From contig DAOLNV010000012.1 in the NCBI GenBank assembly GCA_035416745.1, forward strand, positions 20,606-84,605: a stretch of 64,000 nt of DNA. The letters are read 5' to 3'. The translations under genes and the position numbers were made by a program. Within the stretch, counting starts at the first letter, position 1, and each line of letters begins with the position of its first letter. Below, piece after piece: positions 52,408 to 60,687 of the stretch. Below the pieces are notes generated by a model. That model did not search any database. It was not told the DNA's origin and saw only the letters and a program-made list of their open reading frames with translations. This stretch comes from Candidatus Hydrogenedentota bacterium (GTDB lineage: Bacteria; Hydrogenedentota; Hydrogenedentia; Hydrogenedentales; SLHB01).

Positions 52408-53550
52408 ATGACGCGGCGCGAGCGATTGATGAGGACGCTGGAGGGCAAGCCGGTCGACCGGCCGCCCGTTTGTTTCTACGAAATCAACGCTATCGACGAG
52501 GACCCGGACGACCCCGATCCGTTCAACGTGTTCAACGACCCCTCCTGGCTGCCGCTGCTGGATCTTGCCCGGGCGCGAACCGACCGCATTGTTCTGCGGG
52601 GCGTTCCTTTCGTGAACGCGCCGCCGGATCCCCTCGAACCTCTCCGCGCCTTCGAGAGATGGGAGGAGAACGAGAGCCGGTTCGAGCGCACCACCTTGCG
52701 CGCCGGCGACCGGTTGCTCACCACTATGAACCGCCAGGATCGCGCGGTCTATACGATCTGGACGGTCGAGCACCTCTTGAAGACCGTAGACGATTTCAAG
52801 GCGTGGCTTGATTTGCCTCAGGAGGAGTTTGGCGGCACGCCAGACACGACCGAGGTTCTCGCGGTCGAGGAACAATTGGGCGACTCGGGGATTGTCTGTA
52901 TCGACACCCCCGACCCGCTCTGTCACGTCGCCCCCTTGTTCGACATGGGCACGTACCTCATCGTTGCCATGACGGAGAATGCGCTCATGCACCGCGCCCT
53001 CGAGAGAGTCGCCTCGCTTTTGTTGCCGCGCGTGGATGCCGTAGCCAAGGCGCTTCCCGGGCGTTTGTGGCGCATATTCGGTCCGGAATACGCCTCACCG
53101 CCTTATCTGCCGCCAAGCTTGTTTGAGGAATACGCGGCCCGTTACGTCACGCCCATGGTCGAGGCAATCCAACGGCACGGCGGCTATGCGCGTGTTCATT
53201 CGCACGGGAATTTGCGCGACATACTCGACCACATCGCGGCCACGGGATGCCGCGGCCTGGACCCCATCGAACCCCCGCCTCAGGGCGACGTCACCCTGGC
53301 CTATGTTCGCGAACGTTATGGCCAGCAGATGGCACTCTTCGGCAACCTGGAGGTTTCCGACATCGAAAACCTGCCTACGGCCCAGTTTGCCGAAAAAGTG
53401 GCCACGGCACTGCGCGAGGGAACGCAGGGGCAGGGCCGGGGACTCGTTGTGATGCCGAGTTCCGCCCCTTACGGCCGCGGCATCTCCCCGCTGACGCTGC
53501 GGAACTACCAAGAGATCGTGCGGCAGGTGGAGGCGTTTTCAGGCGCGTAG
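52408..53550 (+). CDS. Uroporphyrinogen decarboxylase-superfamily protein (second paralogue)
   Basis: A 380-aa URO-D-superfamily barrel. The N-terminus TRRERLMRTLEGKPVDRPPV is the standard superfamily opening. The active-face region RVHSHGNLRDILDHIAATGCRGLDPIEPPPQGD contains His and Cys residues resembling the metal site of corrinoid-dependent methyltransferases (H-x-H-G, C). It is not an obvious HemE, and no corrinoid protein or haem gene lies nearby, so the substrate is open. ATG 52408 is used. It is followed 30 bases later by the M28 peptidase gene. Confidence 0.8.
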   Translation: MTRRERLMRTLEGKPVDRPPVCFYEINAIDEDPDDPDPFNVFNDPSWLPLLDLARARTDRIVLRGVPFVNAPPDPLEPLRAFERWEENESRFERTTLRAGDRLLTTMNRQDRAVYTIWTVEHLLKTVDDFKAWLDLPQEEFGGTPDTTEVLAVEEQLGDSGIVCIDTPDPLCHVAPLFDMGTYLIVAMTENALMHRALERVASLLLPRVDAVAKALPGRLWRIFGPEYASPPYLPPSLFEEYAARYVTPMVEAIQRHGGYARVHSHGNLRDILDHIAATGCRGLDPIEPPPQGDVTLAYVRERYGQQMALFGNLEVSDIENLPTAQFAEKVATALREGTQGQGRGLVVMPSSAPYGRGISPLTLRNYQEIVRQVEAFSGA

Positions 53551-53580
53551 CAGCATGGTTTCAATCTGAAAGGACACGGT

Positions 53581-55914
53581 ATGCCCGAGAACTCGAATGC
53601 CGGCCGTGACAAACTCAAAGCTTCGGCGTTGCTGTTGGCGCTCGCGGGCTGTGTCGCACTCGTGGCATGGATGCAGATGCCCCCCCCGGCGTTGCCGGAT
53701 ACCGCGCCGCCTGAGGCGTTCTCCGCGGCCCGGGCCTTCGTCCACATCAAGGCCACAGCACAGGCGCCCCATCCCAACGGTACGCCCGAGAACCGGGCCG
53801 TGCGCGACTACCTCCTCAAGACCCTCGAGGAGATGGGCATGCCGGCGGAAGTCCATCATTGCGTGCGCGACTGGGGCCGTCACGGGACCTACGGAGGCGT
53901 CGGGCGCGCCGAGAATGTCCTGGCGCGCATACCGGGCACGGGCAGCGGCAAGGCCTTCGCGCTGATGGCGCATTTCGACTCCGTACCGTATGGTCCCGGC
54001 GCGGCGGACGACATGTCGGGCGTCGCAACCATGCTCGAAGTTGCGCGCGCGCTCAAAGCCGGTCCGCCTCTCCAAAATGACGTCATCTTCGTGTTTACCA
54101 ACGGCGAGGAAGGCGGCCTGCACGGCGCCAAAGCGTTCAGGGAACACCCCTGGGCCCAGGAAATCGGAGTGTTGCTGAACATGGAGGCGCGAGGCACGCG
54201 CGGACCCTCCTACATGTTCGAGACGAGCGCCGAAAACGGGTGGCTCATCGCCCAGCTTGCGGCGGCGGGCGTGCCGGCGCGCGCAACGTCGCTGATGTTC
54301 GATGTGTACCGGCCGCTCCCGTTCTCGACCGACTTTGACCCGCTGAAAAAGACCATCTCTGGCCTCAATATTGCGTATGTCGACAATTTCGTGTACTACC
54401 ACACGCCCAACGACTCGCCCGAACGGCTCAGCCTGAAAAGCCTGCAGCATCACGGCGAGTATGCCCTCGGGTTGGCGCGCCATTTCGGAAACACGCCGCT
54501 GACGGATACCCGCGCCCCCGACGCGGCCTACTTCGACCTGCTGGGCCGGAAACTCGTCCACTATCCCCTCTCATGGAACACGGGACTTACGGTCCTGGCG
54601 CTGGGCTCGTTGTTTCTCGCCGTCTTGGTGGGGTTTGCGCGGAAACGCCTCACCGCCAAAGGGCTGATTCCAGGCGTGCTGGCGTTCTTGCTGGCCGCTC
54701 TGGCGGCGTGCCTGGTGTCCGCGGCGCTGCTGGGAATCGCGTGGGTGGCGCGCGGCGGATACCCGCGGATTCTATACGACCAGAATCTGTACGGCGCCGC
54801 GATGGCCCTCGCGGCAATAGCCGTGTTCGTATTCATCGAGTGTATAGCATTCGGCCGCGTGACCTGGGAGAACCGTCTGGCGGGCGGACTCTTCTGGTGG
54901 GGCGCTCTCTGTGTCGTTCTCATCGTGTACTACCCCGGAGGAGCTTACTTCGCCCAATGGAGCCTGTTCTTTGCCGCGGCGGGTTGTGTCGTGGCCTTCT
55001 TCATTGCGCCGAAAACCGAAAGCGGGGTGGCCACCGCGGCGCTCCTGGCCGCCATCTTTGGACTGCCCGGGCTTGTTCTGCAGGTCCAGTCTCTGTTCGG
55101 GTTCTTCTCAACACTGACACTGTTGTTCTCTCCGGCGCTCATATTCCTGTTGGCATTCCTCCTTGTCTTGGTGCTCCCGGTATGGGATTTCGCAGTCAGG
55201 GCAACCCACGGCCGTTGGCTGGCCGCCCTGGCGGCGCTGTCGCTGTTGCTCTTCGGCGCAGCCATTGCCATCAGCGGCCCCTCCCGGGACCGTCCCGAGT
55301 GGGTCTGTCTGTCATACGCGCTTGACCTCGACACGTCCACGGCTTGTTGGATCAGCAGCGACCCCGAACCCCACGAGTGGAACAGCGTCTGCTTCCCCGA
55401 GCCGCGGACACGCGCAACGATTCAGGAATATACCCCGTGGGACAAGGCCGAATACATGAAAGCGCCGGCGGCGGTTGCCGCTCTCCCCGGCCCCGAGGCC
55501 GAACTGTTGAGAGACGAACAGGAGAACGGCGCCCGCGTCATAACGCTCTTCGTGCGGTCACCCCGGCAGGCGCCTGCGGTGACGCTTTCCACCGAAAATA
55601 CCATCCTCTCGGGCAAGATCATGGGAATCGATGTGGAAGGCAAAGAAGGCGGCTGGTGGCGCACCATCCACATCCTGCCCCCGGAAGGGGCCGAGGTCGT
55701 TCTCCGACTACCCTCATCCTCCCCCCTGCGGCTGAAGCTTGTGGAGCGGTCATATGGCCTGCCGCCGGTTGAGGGATTGCCGCCGCGTCCCGACAGCGTC
55801 GTCGGCGAACCCAACACCACGCTGGACCACCACCGCCAACTGCGCGGCAACCATGTGTTGATTGCCCGTACCTTCGAGTTTCCGCCAGCAGCAACCGGCG
55901 CGGCGGGGCGGTGA
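53581..55914 (+). CDS. Membrane-bound M28-family (zinc aminopeptidase-like) peptidase
   Basis: A 777-aa protein: an N-terminal hydrophobic helix (about 14-32) exposes an M28 catalytic domain (about 45-310) outside the membrane. About nine further helices (about 330-590) follow, then a C-terminal soluble domain (about 590-777), an arrangement like eukaryotic ERMP1-type M28 proteins. Zinc-site residues are recognisable: AHFDSV (His), GADDMSG (bridging Asp), TNGEEGG (catalytic Glu and ligand), NMEARG (Glu) and YHTPNDSPE (His). AAGGA precedes the ATG by eight bases. Its substrate is likely small peptides. Confidence 0.88.
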   Translation: MPENSNAGRDKLKASALLLALAGCVALVAWMQMPPPALPDTAPPEAFSAARAFVHIKATAQAPHPNGTPENRAVRDYLLKTLEEMGMPAEVHHCVRDWGRHGTYGGVGRAENVLARIPGTGSGKAFALMAHFDSVPYGPGAADDMSGVATMLEVARALKAGPPLQNDVIFVFTNGEEGGLHGAKAFREHPWAQEIGVLLNMEARGTRGPSYMFETSAENGWLIAQLAAAGVPARATSLMFDVYRPLPFSTDFDPLKKTISGLNIAYVDNFVYYHTPNDSPERLSLKSLQHHGEYALGLARHFGNTPLTDTRAPDAAYFDLLGRKLVHYPLSWNTGLTVLALGSLFLAVLVGFARKRLTAKGLIPGVLAFLLAALAACLVSAALLGIAWVARGGYPRILYDQNLYGAAMALAAIAVFVFIECIAFGRVTWENRLAGGLFWWGALCVVLIVYYPGGAYFAQWSLFFAAAGCVVAFFIAPKTESGVATAALLAAIFGLPGLVLQVQSLFGFFSTLTLLFSPALIFLLAFLLVLVLPVWDFAVRATHGRWLAALAALSLLLFGAAIAISGPSRDRPEWVCLSYALDLDTSTACWISSDPEPHEWNSVCFPEPRTRATIQEYTPWDKAEYMKAPAAVAALPGPEAELLRDEQENGARVITLFVRSPRQAPAVTLSTENTILSGKIMGIDVEGKEGGWWRTIHILPPEGAEVVLRLPSSSPLRLKLVERSYGLPPVEGLPPRPDSVVGEPNTTLDHHRQLRGNHVLIARTFEFPPAATGAAGR

Positions 55915-56065
55915 GAATATGCCCGAGTGAATGTGTATTGTTGGGGCGTATCCGTCTCGTGGGTTACAATTCGCAGAGGGTGTTCCGCGGCAGCCAAGAC
56001 GGTCTTGTATCCAAACAGGCCTCTCAGCACGACCTGGGGAGCACTGAGCTGTGCCGGTCTCGTGT

Positions 56066-56095
56066 TTGCAATGCAACGGGGGCATATGGTAAGAT
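56066..56095 (+). promoter_or_regulatory. Putative promoter of the tRNA-Arg gene
   Basis: TTGCAA (56066-56071), 18 bases and TAAGAT (56090-56095). The inferred start near 56102 is 16 bases before the mature tRNA 5' end. The matches are modest (four of six in each box). Confidence 0.45.
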
Positions 56096-56117
56096 TTTTT
56101 CCGCTCAACAAGACTGT

Positions 56118-56194
56118 CTACCCGTAGCTCAATTGGATAGAGCGCTTGGCTACGGACCAAGAGGTTGGGGGTTCGAGTCCCTCCGGGTAGGCCA
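56118..56194 (+). tRNA. tRNA-Arg (anticodon ACG), CCA encoded
   Basis: A complete cloverleaf: acceptor CTACCCG / CGGGTAG (seven pairs), D-arm GCTC / GAGC, anticodon stem CTTGG / CCAAG with loop CTACGGA. The anticodon is ACG (56152-56154), reading CGN arginine codons after A34-to-inosine editing. The T-arm GGGGG / CCCTC (one G-T pair) has loop TTCGAGT. Discriminator G (56191) is followed by an encoded CCA (56192-56194). Confidence 0.98.
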
Positions 56195-56203
56195 TGCCGG
56201 TTC

Positions 56204-56248
56204 GCGCGCAACATCTTCGTAGAAAGTTGTTGCGCGCTTATTTAACTG
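56204..56248 (+). terminator. Rho-independent terminator after tRNA-Arg
   Basis: The ten-base stem GCGCGCAACA (56204-56213) / TGTTGCGCGC (56228-56237), with a partly paired loop, is followed by TTATTTAACT. It starts ten bases after the CCA end of the tRNA. Confidence 0.8.
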
Positions 56249-56361
56249 TCTTCACCTTGAATGCTCTTTTGCGTAGTATGGTCGCGTGGCCGGGGTAAAA
56301 CCAAGGTATCGCGAAGCGGAACGGCGCGGTCTGTCTCCGGCCAGACCCTGAGGTAGGTACG

Positions 56362-57246
56362 ATGGATTGGGCGGAATTGGCGGAGTGGGTGAGCCGGGTG
56401 AAGGAGTCTGACCTGCCGGCGCCTCCAATTGCCCTGACCTCAGCGATTCGAATCCATGACGTAAGCCGCTATCTCGCAGCACTGCGCGGCGAGGTGGCCA
56501 AGGGCGCCGATACCGCCCGCGCCCGCACGGGCGCACTCGAACGCGAAGTCAGCCGCCTCATGAAGCTCGCCAGCACTCTCCCGAGCGCGCCCATCGGCAA
56601 AGCGCCTGCCGAGGCCATCCAAGTCCGAGAGCCTTGCAAGCCCGATGCTGATTCCCCGCCCGGCCCTTCGGGATCGGTGATTGTGGCGTTCGATTTCGAG
56701 ACCACCGGCTTGTATCCCGACGAAAGCGACATCATCGAGATAGGCGGCGTGAAGTTCACCCCGACAGGCGAGGTCGCCGGACGGTTCGAGCGGTTTGCGA
56801 ATCCCGGCTGCGCGATCCCGCCCGAAAGCACCGCGGTCTCGGGAATCACGACCGAGATGGTGGCGGGAGCCGAACCGCCGCTCACGGTGCTTGAAGCCTT
56901 CATCGAATGGGCGGGACCCAATGCGGTCTACGTGGCGCACAACGCCGCGTTTGATGCAGGGTTTCTCGAGGCCACCTACACAAAAGCGCGGCGGAAATGC
57001 CCCCCGCTCAAGGTGGCGGATACGCTCGAGTGGGCGCGGTCTCTCGGCCTGAGAACGCCAAACTACAAGCTCGGCACGTTGTTGGACTACTACGGCAAGA
57101 GCACGGAGGGCCTGCACCGCTCGATGGCCGACGCTCACGGCGTGATGGAACTCGTGCTGCAATTTATCGAGGGACACTTGACCCCGCTGGACGAGGTCCT
57201 GCGCTGGGCCAAGCCTCTTCCGCTTCCGGCCGCCTGGCGGCGATAG
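56362..57246 (+). CDS. DnaQ-like DEDDh 3'-5' exonuclease
   Basis: A 294-aa protein. The first 110 residues are unassigned (helical). From about residue 110 it is an RNase-T/DnaQ-type exonuclease of the DEDDh class: VIVAFDFETTGLYPDESDII (Asp and Glu ligands in DFE), AHNAAFDAGFLEATY (second Asp) and LHRSMADAHGVMELVLQFI (His and last Asp). It may act as a proofreading subunit-like or repair exonuclease; it is not a full Pol III epsilon by context, as no polymerase gene is adjacent. The start at ATG 56362 follows GAGGTAGG. Spacing to the tRNA terminator is 113 bases. Confidence 0.88.
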   Translation: MDWAELAEWVSRVKESDLPAPPIALTSAIRIHDVSRYLAALRGEVAKGADTARARTGALEREVSRLMKLASTLPSAPIGKAPAEAIQVREPCKPDADSPPGPSGSVIVAFDFETTGLYPDESDIIEIGGVKFTPTGEVAGRFERFANPGCAIPPESTAVSGITTEMVAGAEPPLTVLEAFIEWAGPNAVYVAHNAAFDAGFLEATYTKARRKCPPLKVADTLEWARSLGLRTPNYKLGTLLDYYGKSTEGLHRSMADAHGVMELVLQFIEGHLTPLDEVLRWAKPLPLPAAWRR

Positions 57247-57334
57247 GTCAGGGCACTGTCAGTTGACGCCGTGCCGCGTACGGCAACGCCCCCGAAAGAA
57301 GCGCTCAGAACGGCAAAAACCCACGGATGTGAAT

Positions 57335-58072
57335 TCAGAAGCGTTGTCGCATGCGGCGGGCTATGAGGCCGCCAAGTCCCAGACCCAGGAGGCTGAGCGA
57401 TGTGGGCTCAGGCACGATCGGTTCGCCGCACTCACACCATTGCCAGCCCGCAAGGTCTCCCATGAAGGCGTAGCCTTCGACGTAGGACGAGTCGGCCAGA
57501 TAATTGTATTCGTCGAGATAGACCTCTTGGGAAGTCTCCATGTTGGCCCAGAAAAACGGGTAATTGCCGAAGTAGGTATCGCCAGACAACTGGGCAAACA
57601 CAGCCGTGTCGCTGTACGATGCGTAGGCCGGATTGTCGCTTTCCGTTGGACTCGCCGCAAACAGCTCGAACGACGTGTAAGCGCCTTGGCACCCGTTCGC
57701 GTCACCGCGCAGCAAGACGCTCGCGGATGGACGCACATAGGTGTAGCCGCCGGTGAAACCCGCGGCGGTATACAGTTCCGTAGAGATCCCGTCGTCAACC
57801 TGCCACCATAGGACGCTCCCCGTCCCATACAAGTCGTACGTGAGCAGCGCGGGATCCTCGGTGTAGAAGAGCGTATCCAATTGAACGCACACCTGAAGAG
57901 TGATGTCAAACGGGTCGCCCTCTCCCCAGTCATACTGCTGCGTATCCGGGTCGTGGAGGGCCCAGTTGAACCATGCCGAACCCTCAAACGTGAGAAGAAT
58001 CCCCTCGGCATAAGCCCCCGATACCCCGAATGCGAGCACCAAGGCTGCAAAAAACGCTACTCCGCGTGCCAT
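57335..58072 (-). CDS. PEP-CTERM sorting-signal exported protein
   Basis: A 245-aa exported protein. An N-terminal signal peptide (FFAALVLAFGVSGAYA) is followed by a Gly/Tyr/Asp-rich body with two Cys pairs. The C-terminus is a textbook PEP-CTERM signal: V-P-E-P-T, hydrophobic helix LSLLGLGLGGLIA, and basic tail RRMRQRF. PEP-CTERM proteins are processed by exosortases (EpsH-like) and usually linked to exopolysaccharide; no exosortase gene is in the window. A strong GGAGGA lies about nine bases before ATG 58072. A well-formed sigma-54 site is located 65 bases upstream. Confidence 0.93.
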   Translation of the reverse strand: MARGVAFFAALVLAFGVSGAYAEGILLTFEGSAWFNWALHDPDTQQYDWGEGDPFDITLQVCVQLDTLFYTEDPALLTYDLYGTGSVLWWQVDDGISTELYTAAGFTGGYTYVRPSASVLLRGDANGCQGAYTSFELFAASPTESDNPAYASYSDTAVFAQLSGDTYFGNYPFFWANMETSQEVYLDEYNYLADSSYVEGYAFMGDLAGWQWCECGEPIVPEPTSLSLLGLGLGGLIARRMRQRF

Positions 58073-58136
58073 AATAGACTTCCTCCGCTTGTGAATGGCC
58101 CCTACTAGCGAAAATAGACCACCACCGTTGAGATAG

Positions 58137-58151
58137 GCAAGTACTGTGCCG
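58137..58151 (-). promoter_or_regulatory. Sigma-54 promoter of the PEP-CTERM gene
   Basis: Reading the minus strand from 58151, CGGCAC-AGTAC-TTGC has the invariant GG (58150-58149) and GC (58138-58137) separated by exactly ten bases, with CAC and TT in the consensus places. Transcription would start near 58125, giving a leader of about 52 bases to ATG 58072. PEP-CTERM genes are known targets of the PrsK/PrsR-RpoN system in other bacteria. It is a motif match only, and no enhancer site has been identified. Confidence 0.6.
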
Positions 58152-58220
58152 AAACATGCGGCGCACGCTAAGTAGTTGTTTTTAAAGGGCTTACGGCGCG
58201 ATGGCCCATGCCCTCGGCGA

Positions 58221-58249
58221 TTGACATGTTGTCCCCGCAGGATTAAAAG
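58221..58249 (+). promoter_or_regulatory. Putative sigma-70 promoter of the AAC(3) remnant
   Basis: A perfect TTGACA (58221-58226), 17 bases and TAAAAG (58244-58249), four of six in the -10. It reads toward the AAC(3) fragment, whose ATG is about 157 bases from the predicted start. Confidence 0.45.
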
Positions 58250-58412
58250 TTATGCACTCTTGACCAATTAATATACAGCGGCCGACCGCTCTTACGCAGC
58301 CACTGGAAAGGGTTATTCCGGGTTCCTGTACGGCTTGCAGGGGACCCTCGCCTCGCGAGAATGCGGGTGATAGACTTGTCTCAAATCTGCAATAGCCCGA
58401 GGAAGAAAGCCC

Positions 58413-58874
58413 ATGGAGAATAAGCTGCGGGTAACACAAGGGGATATCCTGCGCGGACTGCAGGAACTTGGTATCCGGCCGGGGGACGTGGTGTACGCGC
58501 ATTCGTCGCTGAACGCGTTCGGCTATGTCGACGGCGGGGCGGACGCGGTCGTCGATGCGTTGTTGGCGGCGGCCGGGCCGGAGGGCACGGTTGCATTGCC
58601 TGCGTTTACCTGGGAACGCAACCATGCCAAACCGGTAGTGGTGTTCGACGTGGCAAACGACCCCAGCGAGGCGGGCCGCATCACGGAGGTGTTCCGGCGG
58701 CGTCCCAGCGCTGTCCGCAACGAACACGTGTGCCATTCGACTGCGGCGCCGGTTGCGCGAAGCCGGAATCAGGGTCCTGATCGCTGGACAGGAAAGACCT
58801 CGTTGGAGGGATCTTATTGTCTCCATAGAGACAAGAACGAACTCACACGGAGACACAGGGAACACGAAGATTGA
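58413..58874 (+). pseudogene. Truncated aminoglycoside 3-N-acetyltransferase (AAC(3))-family gene
   Basis: The first ~110 residues match the AAC(3) family (VTQGDILRGLQELGIRPGDVVYAHSSLNAFGYVDGG, then GPEGTVALPAFTW and RNEHVCHSTAA). AAC(3) proteins are about 260-280 aa, but after HSTAA (near base 58745) the sequence changes to unrelated residues and stops at 153. The rest of the family domain, including its C-terminal conserved part, is missing up- and downstream. A GxxExxY cassette begins about 95 bases after the break. It is therefore a 5' fragment with loss of the 3' part. Confidence 0.8.
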
Positions 58875-59318
58875 ATCCTCCGGAACAGAATGCGATAGGA
58901 AGCATCATTGTGGATTGCGCGGTGGCGCTTCATCGAGAGACGGGTCCCGGGCTGTTGGAAACAGTGTACGAAGCGGTTCTTGCACGCGATTTGGAGGCCC
59001 GGGGTCTGCGCGTGGCGCGGCAAGTTCCCATCCCCATCGAGCTTCGCGGCATCCGGTTCGACGAAGGGTTTCGTGCGGACCTCATCGTGGAGGATACCGT
59101 TCTTGTGGAACTCAAATCCGTGGAGAAGGTGACGAAGGCACACCATAAGCAGCTGTTGACGTATCTGCGGTTGACGGGTATCAGACTCGGCTGTCTACTC
59201 GACTTCGGCGAGGCGTCGATGAGGAACGGCATTTCCCGCATCATAAACGGAGACGTCGCGTAGATTTCGCTTCCGCGCGCGCGCCATTTCTCCCATGTCC
59301 TTTGCGTTTTTGTGTGAG
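58842..59318. mobile_element. GxxExxY cassette flanked by imperfect inverted repeats
   Basis: Just before the GxxExxY gene, CTCACACGGAGACACAGGG begins at 58842. Just after it, the complement strand reads CTCACACAAAAACGCAAAGG (from 59318 leftwards). The two ends share CTCACAC exactly and remain similar over about 25 bases, facing each other as inverted ends of a 477-base unit with one gene. The unit sits next to a broken AAC(3) gene, consistent with mobility. No transposase is encoded. Confidence 0.5.
58871..59263 (+). CDS. GxxExxY-family protein (PDDEXK_3 nuclease-like)
   Basis: A 130-aa protein of the GxxExxY family (Pfam PDDEXK_3). The naming motif is G27-L-L-E30-T-V-Y33, after the usual IIVDCAVALHRETGPG. 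The later ADLIVEDTVLVELKSV has the D...E-x-K pattern of the PD-(D/E)xK nuclease fold. KAHHKQLLTYLRLTG and the C-terminal RNGISRIING complete the family pattern. The start is a TTG at 58871, immediately overlapping the end of the broken AAC(3) frame; no ATG is available. The biological function of the family is unknown. Confidence 0.85.
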   Translation: MNPPEQNAIGSIIVDCAVALHRETGPGLLETVYEAVLARDLEARGLRVARQVPIPIELRGIRFDEGFRADLIVEDTVLVELKSVEKVTKAHHKQLLTYLRLTGIRLGCLLDFGEASMRNGISRIINGDVA

Positions 59319-59516
59319 TTTCCCCAGTCGTCGTCTTTTCCGGATTAGGGGCCTGCATTTCGCTTGAAACCGCCCCAGCGGGATGATTACCATAACGTCT
59401 CCAGCGTCTCTTGTCGGAAGGTTCCGCCCTTCGCAGCCGTGATAAGGGCAGCGGGAATTACGAAGAGTTTTCACAAGTCAACGCTCAGCATGAAAGCCAA
59501 GGAGAGGAGTACTCAT

Positions 59517-60611
59517 ATGGCAGAACGAGTCTACAATTTCGCCGCGGGCCCGGCCGCTTTGCCCTTGCCGGCTCTCGAGGAGGCCCGCGAGCACTTTCTG
59601 GTGTTGCCGGGGGCCGGGGCGTCGGTGATGGAGATCAGTCACCGGTCCAAAGAATTCCTGGCGATCATCGAGCAGGCCCAGCAGAATTTCCGTACCTTGC
59701 TCAACATCCCCGACAACTACCGCGTGCTTTTTCTTCAGGGCGGGGCATCTCTGCAATTCATCATGGCCCCCATGAACTTCCTCCAGAATTCCGGCAAACC
59801 CGCTGATTACGTCCTTACGGGTTCCTGGGGCAACAAGGCCATGAAGGAAGCCAAACGCGTAGGCAATGTTCGCGTCGCGTGGGAGGGGAAGGCCGAGAAA
59901 TACGTTCGTGTGCCCAAGCAAGACGAATTGGACCTGGATCCCGGCGCGGCGTATGTGCACTTCACGTCGAACGAGACCATTGAAGGCGTCGAGTTTTTCG
60001 AAGAGCCCGACACGGGGAGCGTGCCGCTGTTCTGCGACGCCTCGTCAGACATTCTGTCGCGGCCGATTGACGTTTCGAAGTATGGGATTCTCTACGCCGG
60101 CGCCCAGAAAAATGTCGGCCCGTCGGGTGTAGCCGTGGTTATCATCAGCGACGAGATGCTGGCACGCGTGCCGGAGAACCTCCCGGCGATGCTGGATTAC
60201 AAGAACATAGCCGAGAACGCCTCACTTTACAATACCCCGCCGACCTTCACCATCTACATGGTCATGCTCGTGACCAAATGGCTCATCGAAGAGATCGGCG
60301 GTTTGGACAAGATGTATGCGATCAACAAGCAGAAGGCCAAGATGCTGTACGACGTCATCGATGGCAGCGGCGGCTTCTACAAAGGTCACTCGCAGGTCGA
60401 TTGCCGTTCCATCATGAACGTTACGTTCCGCCTGCCCAGCGAGGAACTCGAGGCCGCGTTCATCAAGGAAGCCGGGGCCAATGGTCTTGCCTCGCTTAAA
60501 GGACACCGCTCCGTCGGGGGCTGCCGCGCATCCATCTACAACGCCGTTCCGGTTGAGGGCGTCAAGGCTCTAAGTGACTTCATGAAGGCCTTCATGTCCA
60601 GGAACGGATGA
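59517..60611 (+). CDS. serC: Phosphoserine aminotransferase
   Basis: SerC converts 3-phosphohydroxypyruvate and glutamate to phosphoserine and 2-oxoglutarate, feeding serine and pyridoxal synthesis. The family start MAERVYNFAAGPAALP is at ATG 59517, eight bases after AGGAG; the frame is open to 59364 but those residues are not family-like. Further signatures are MEISHRSKEF, FLQGGASLQF, HFTSNETIEGVEF (substrate binding) and YAGAQKNVGPSG, whose Lys binds PLP. RSVGGCRASIYNA closes the pattern. Length 364 aa, normal. It stands alone: no serA or serB is adjacent. Confidence 0.96.
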   Translation: MAERVYNFAAGPAALPLPALEEAREHFLVLPGAGASVMEISHRSKEFLAIIEQAQQNFRTLLNIPDNYRVLFLQGGASLQFIMAPMNFLQNSGKPADYVLTGSWGNKAMKEAKRVGNVRVAWEGKAEKYVRVPKQDELDLDPGAAYVHFTSNETIEGVEFFEEPDTGSVPLFCDASSDILSRPIDVSKYGILYAGAQKNVGPSGVAVVIISDEMLARVPENLPAMLDYKNIAENASLYNTPPTFTIYMVMLVTKWLIEEIGGLDKMYAINKQKAKMLYDVIDGSGGFYKGHSQVDCRSIMNVTFRLPSEELEAAFIKEAGANGLASLKGHRSVGGCRASIYNAVPVEGVKALSDFMKAFMSRNG

Positions 60612-60687
60612 TTTCGAGGGCGATTCTGTCGGTAATTCAAGCGCGCGGCGGCGTACAAGCCCCGCGCGCTCGTCTTATCACCAGCCG

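Larger units (their letters stand above)
58073..58412. other. 340-base divergent region with a sigma-54 and a sigma-70 promoter
   Basis: The region separates the PEP-CTERM gene from the broken AAC(3) gene. It contains a sigma-54-type site for the former and a sigma-70-type site for the latter, and an AT-rich middle (58240-58280). No gene is seen. Confidence 0.5.

Noticed and set aside
55750..56214. Minus-strand open frame containing the phrase GGTRTPNLLVRS
   Set aside because: This is the well-known false protein read from the reverse complement of a tRNA gene (56118-56194).
59319..59516. Riboswitch before serC
   Set aside because: Some short palindromic segments are present but no known aptamer consensus can be recognised, and the leader is only about 200 bases including the cassette end.
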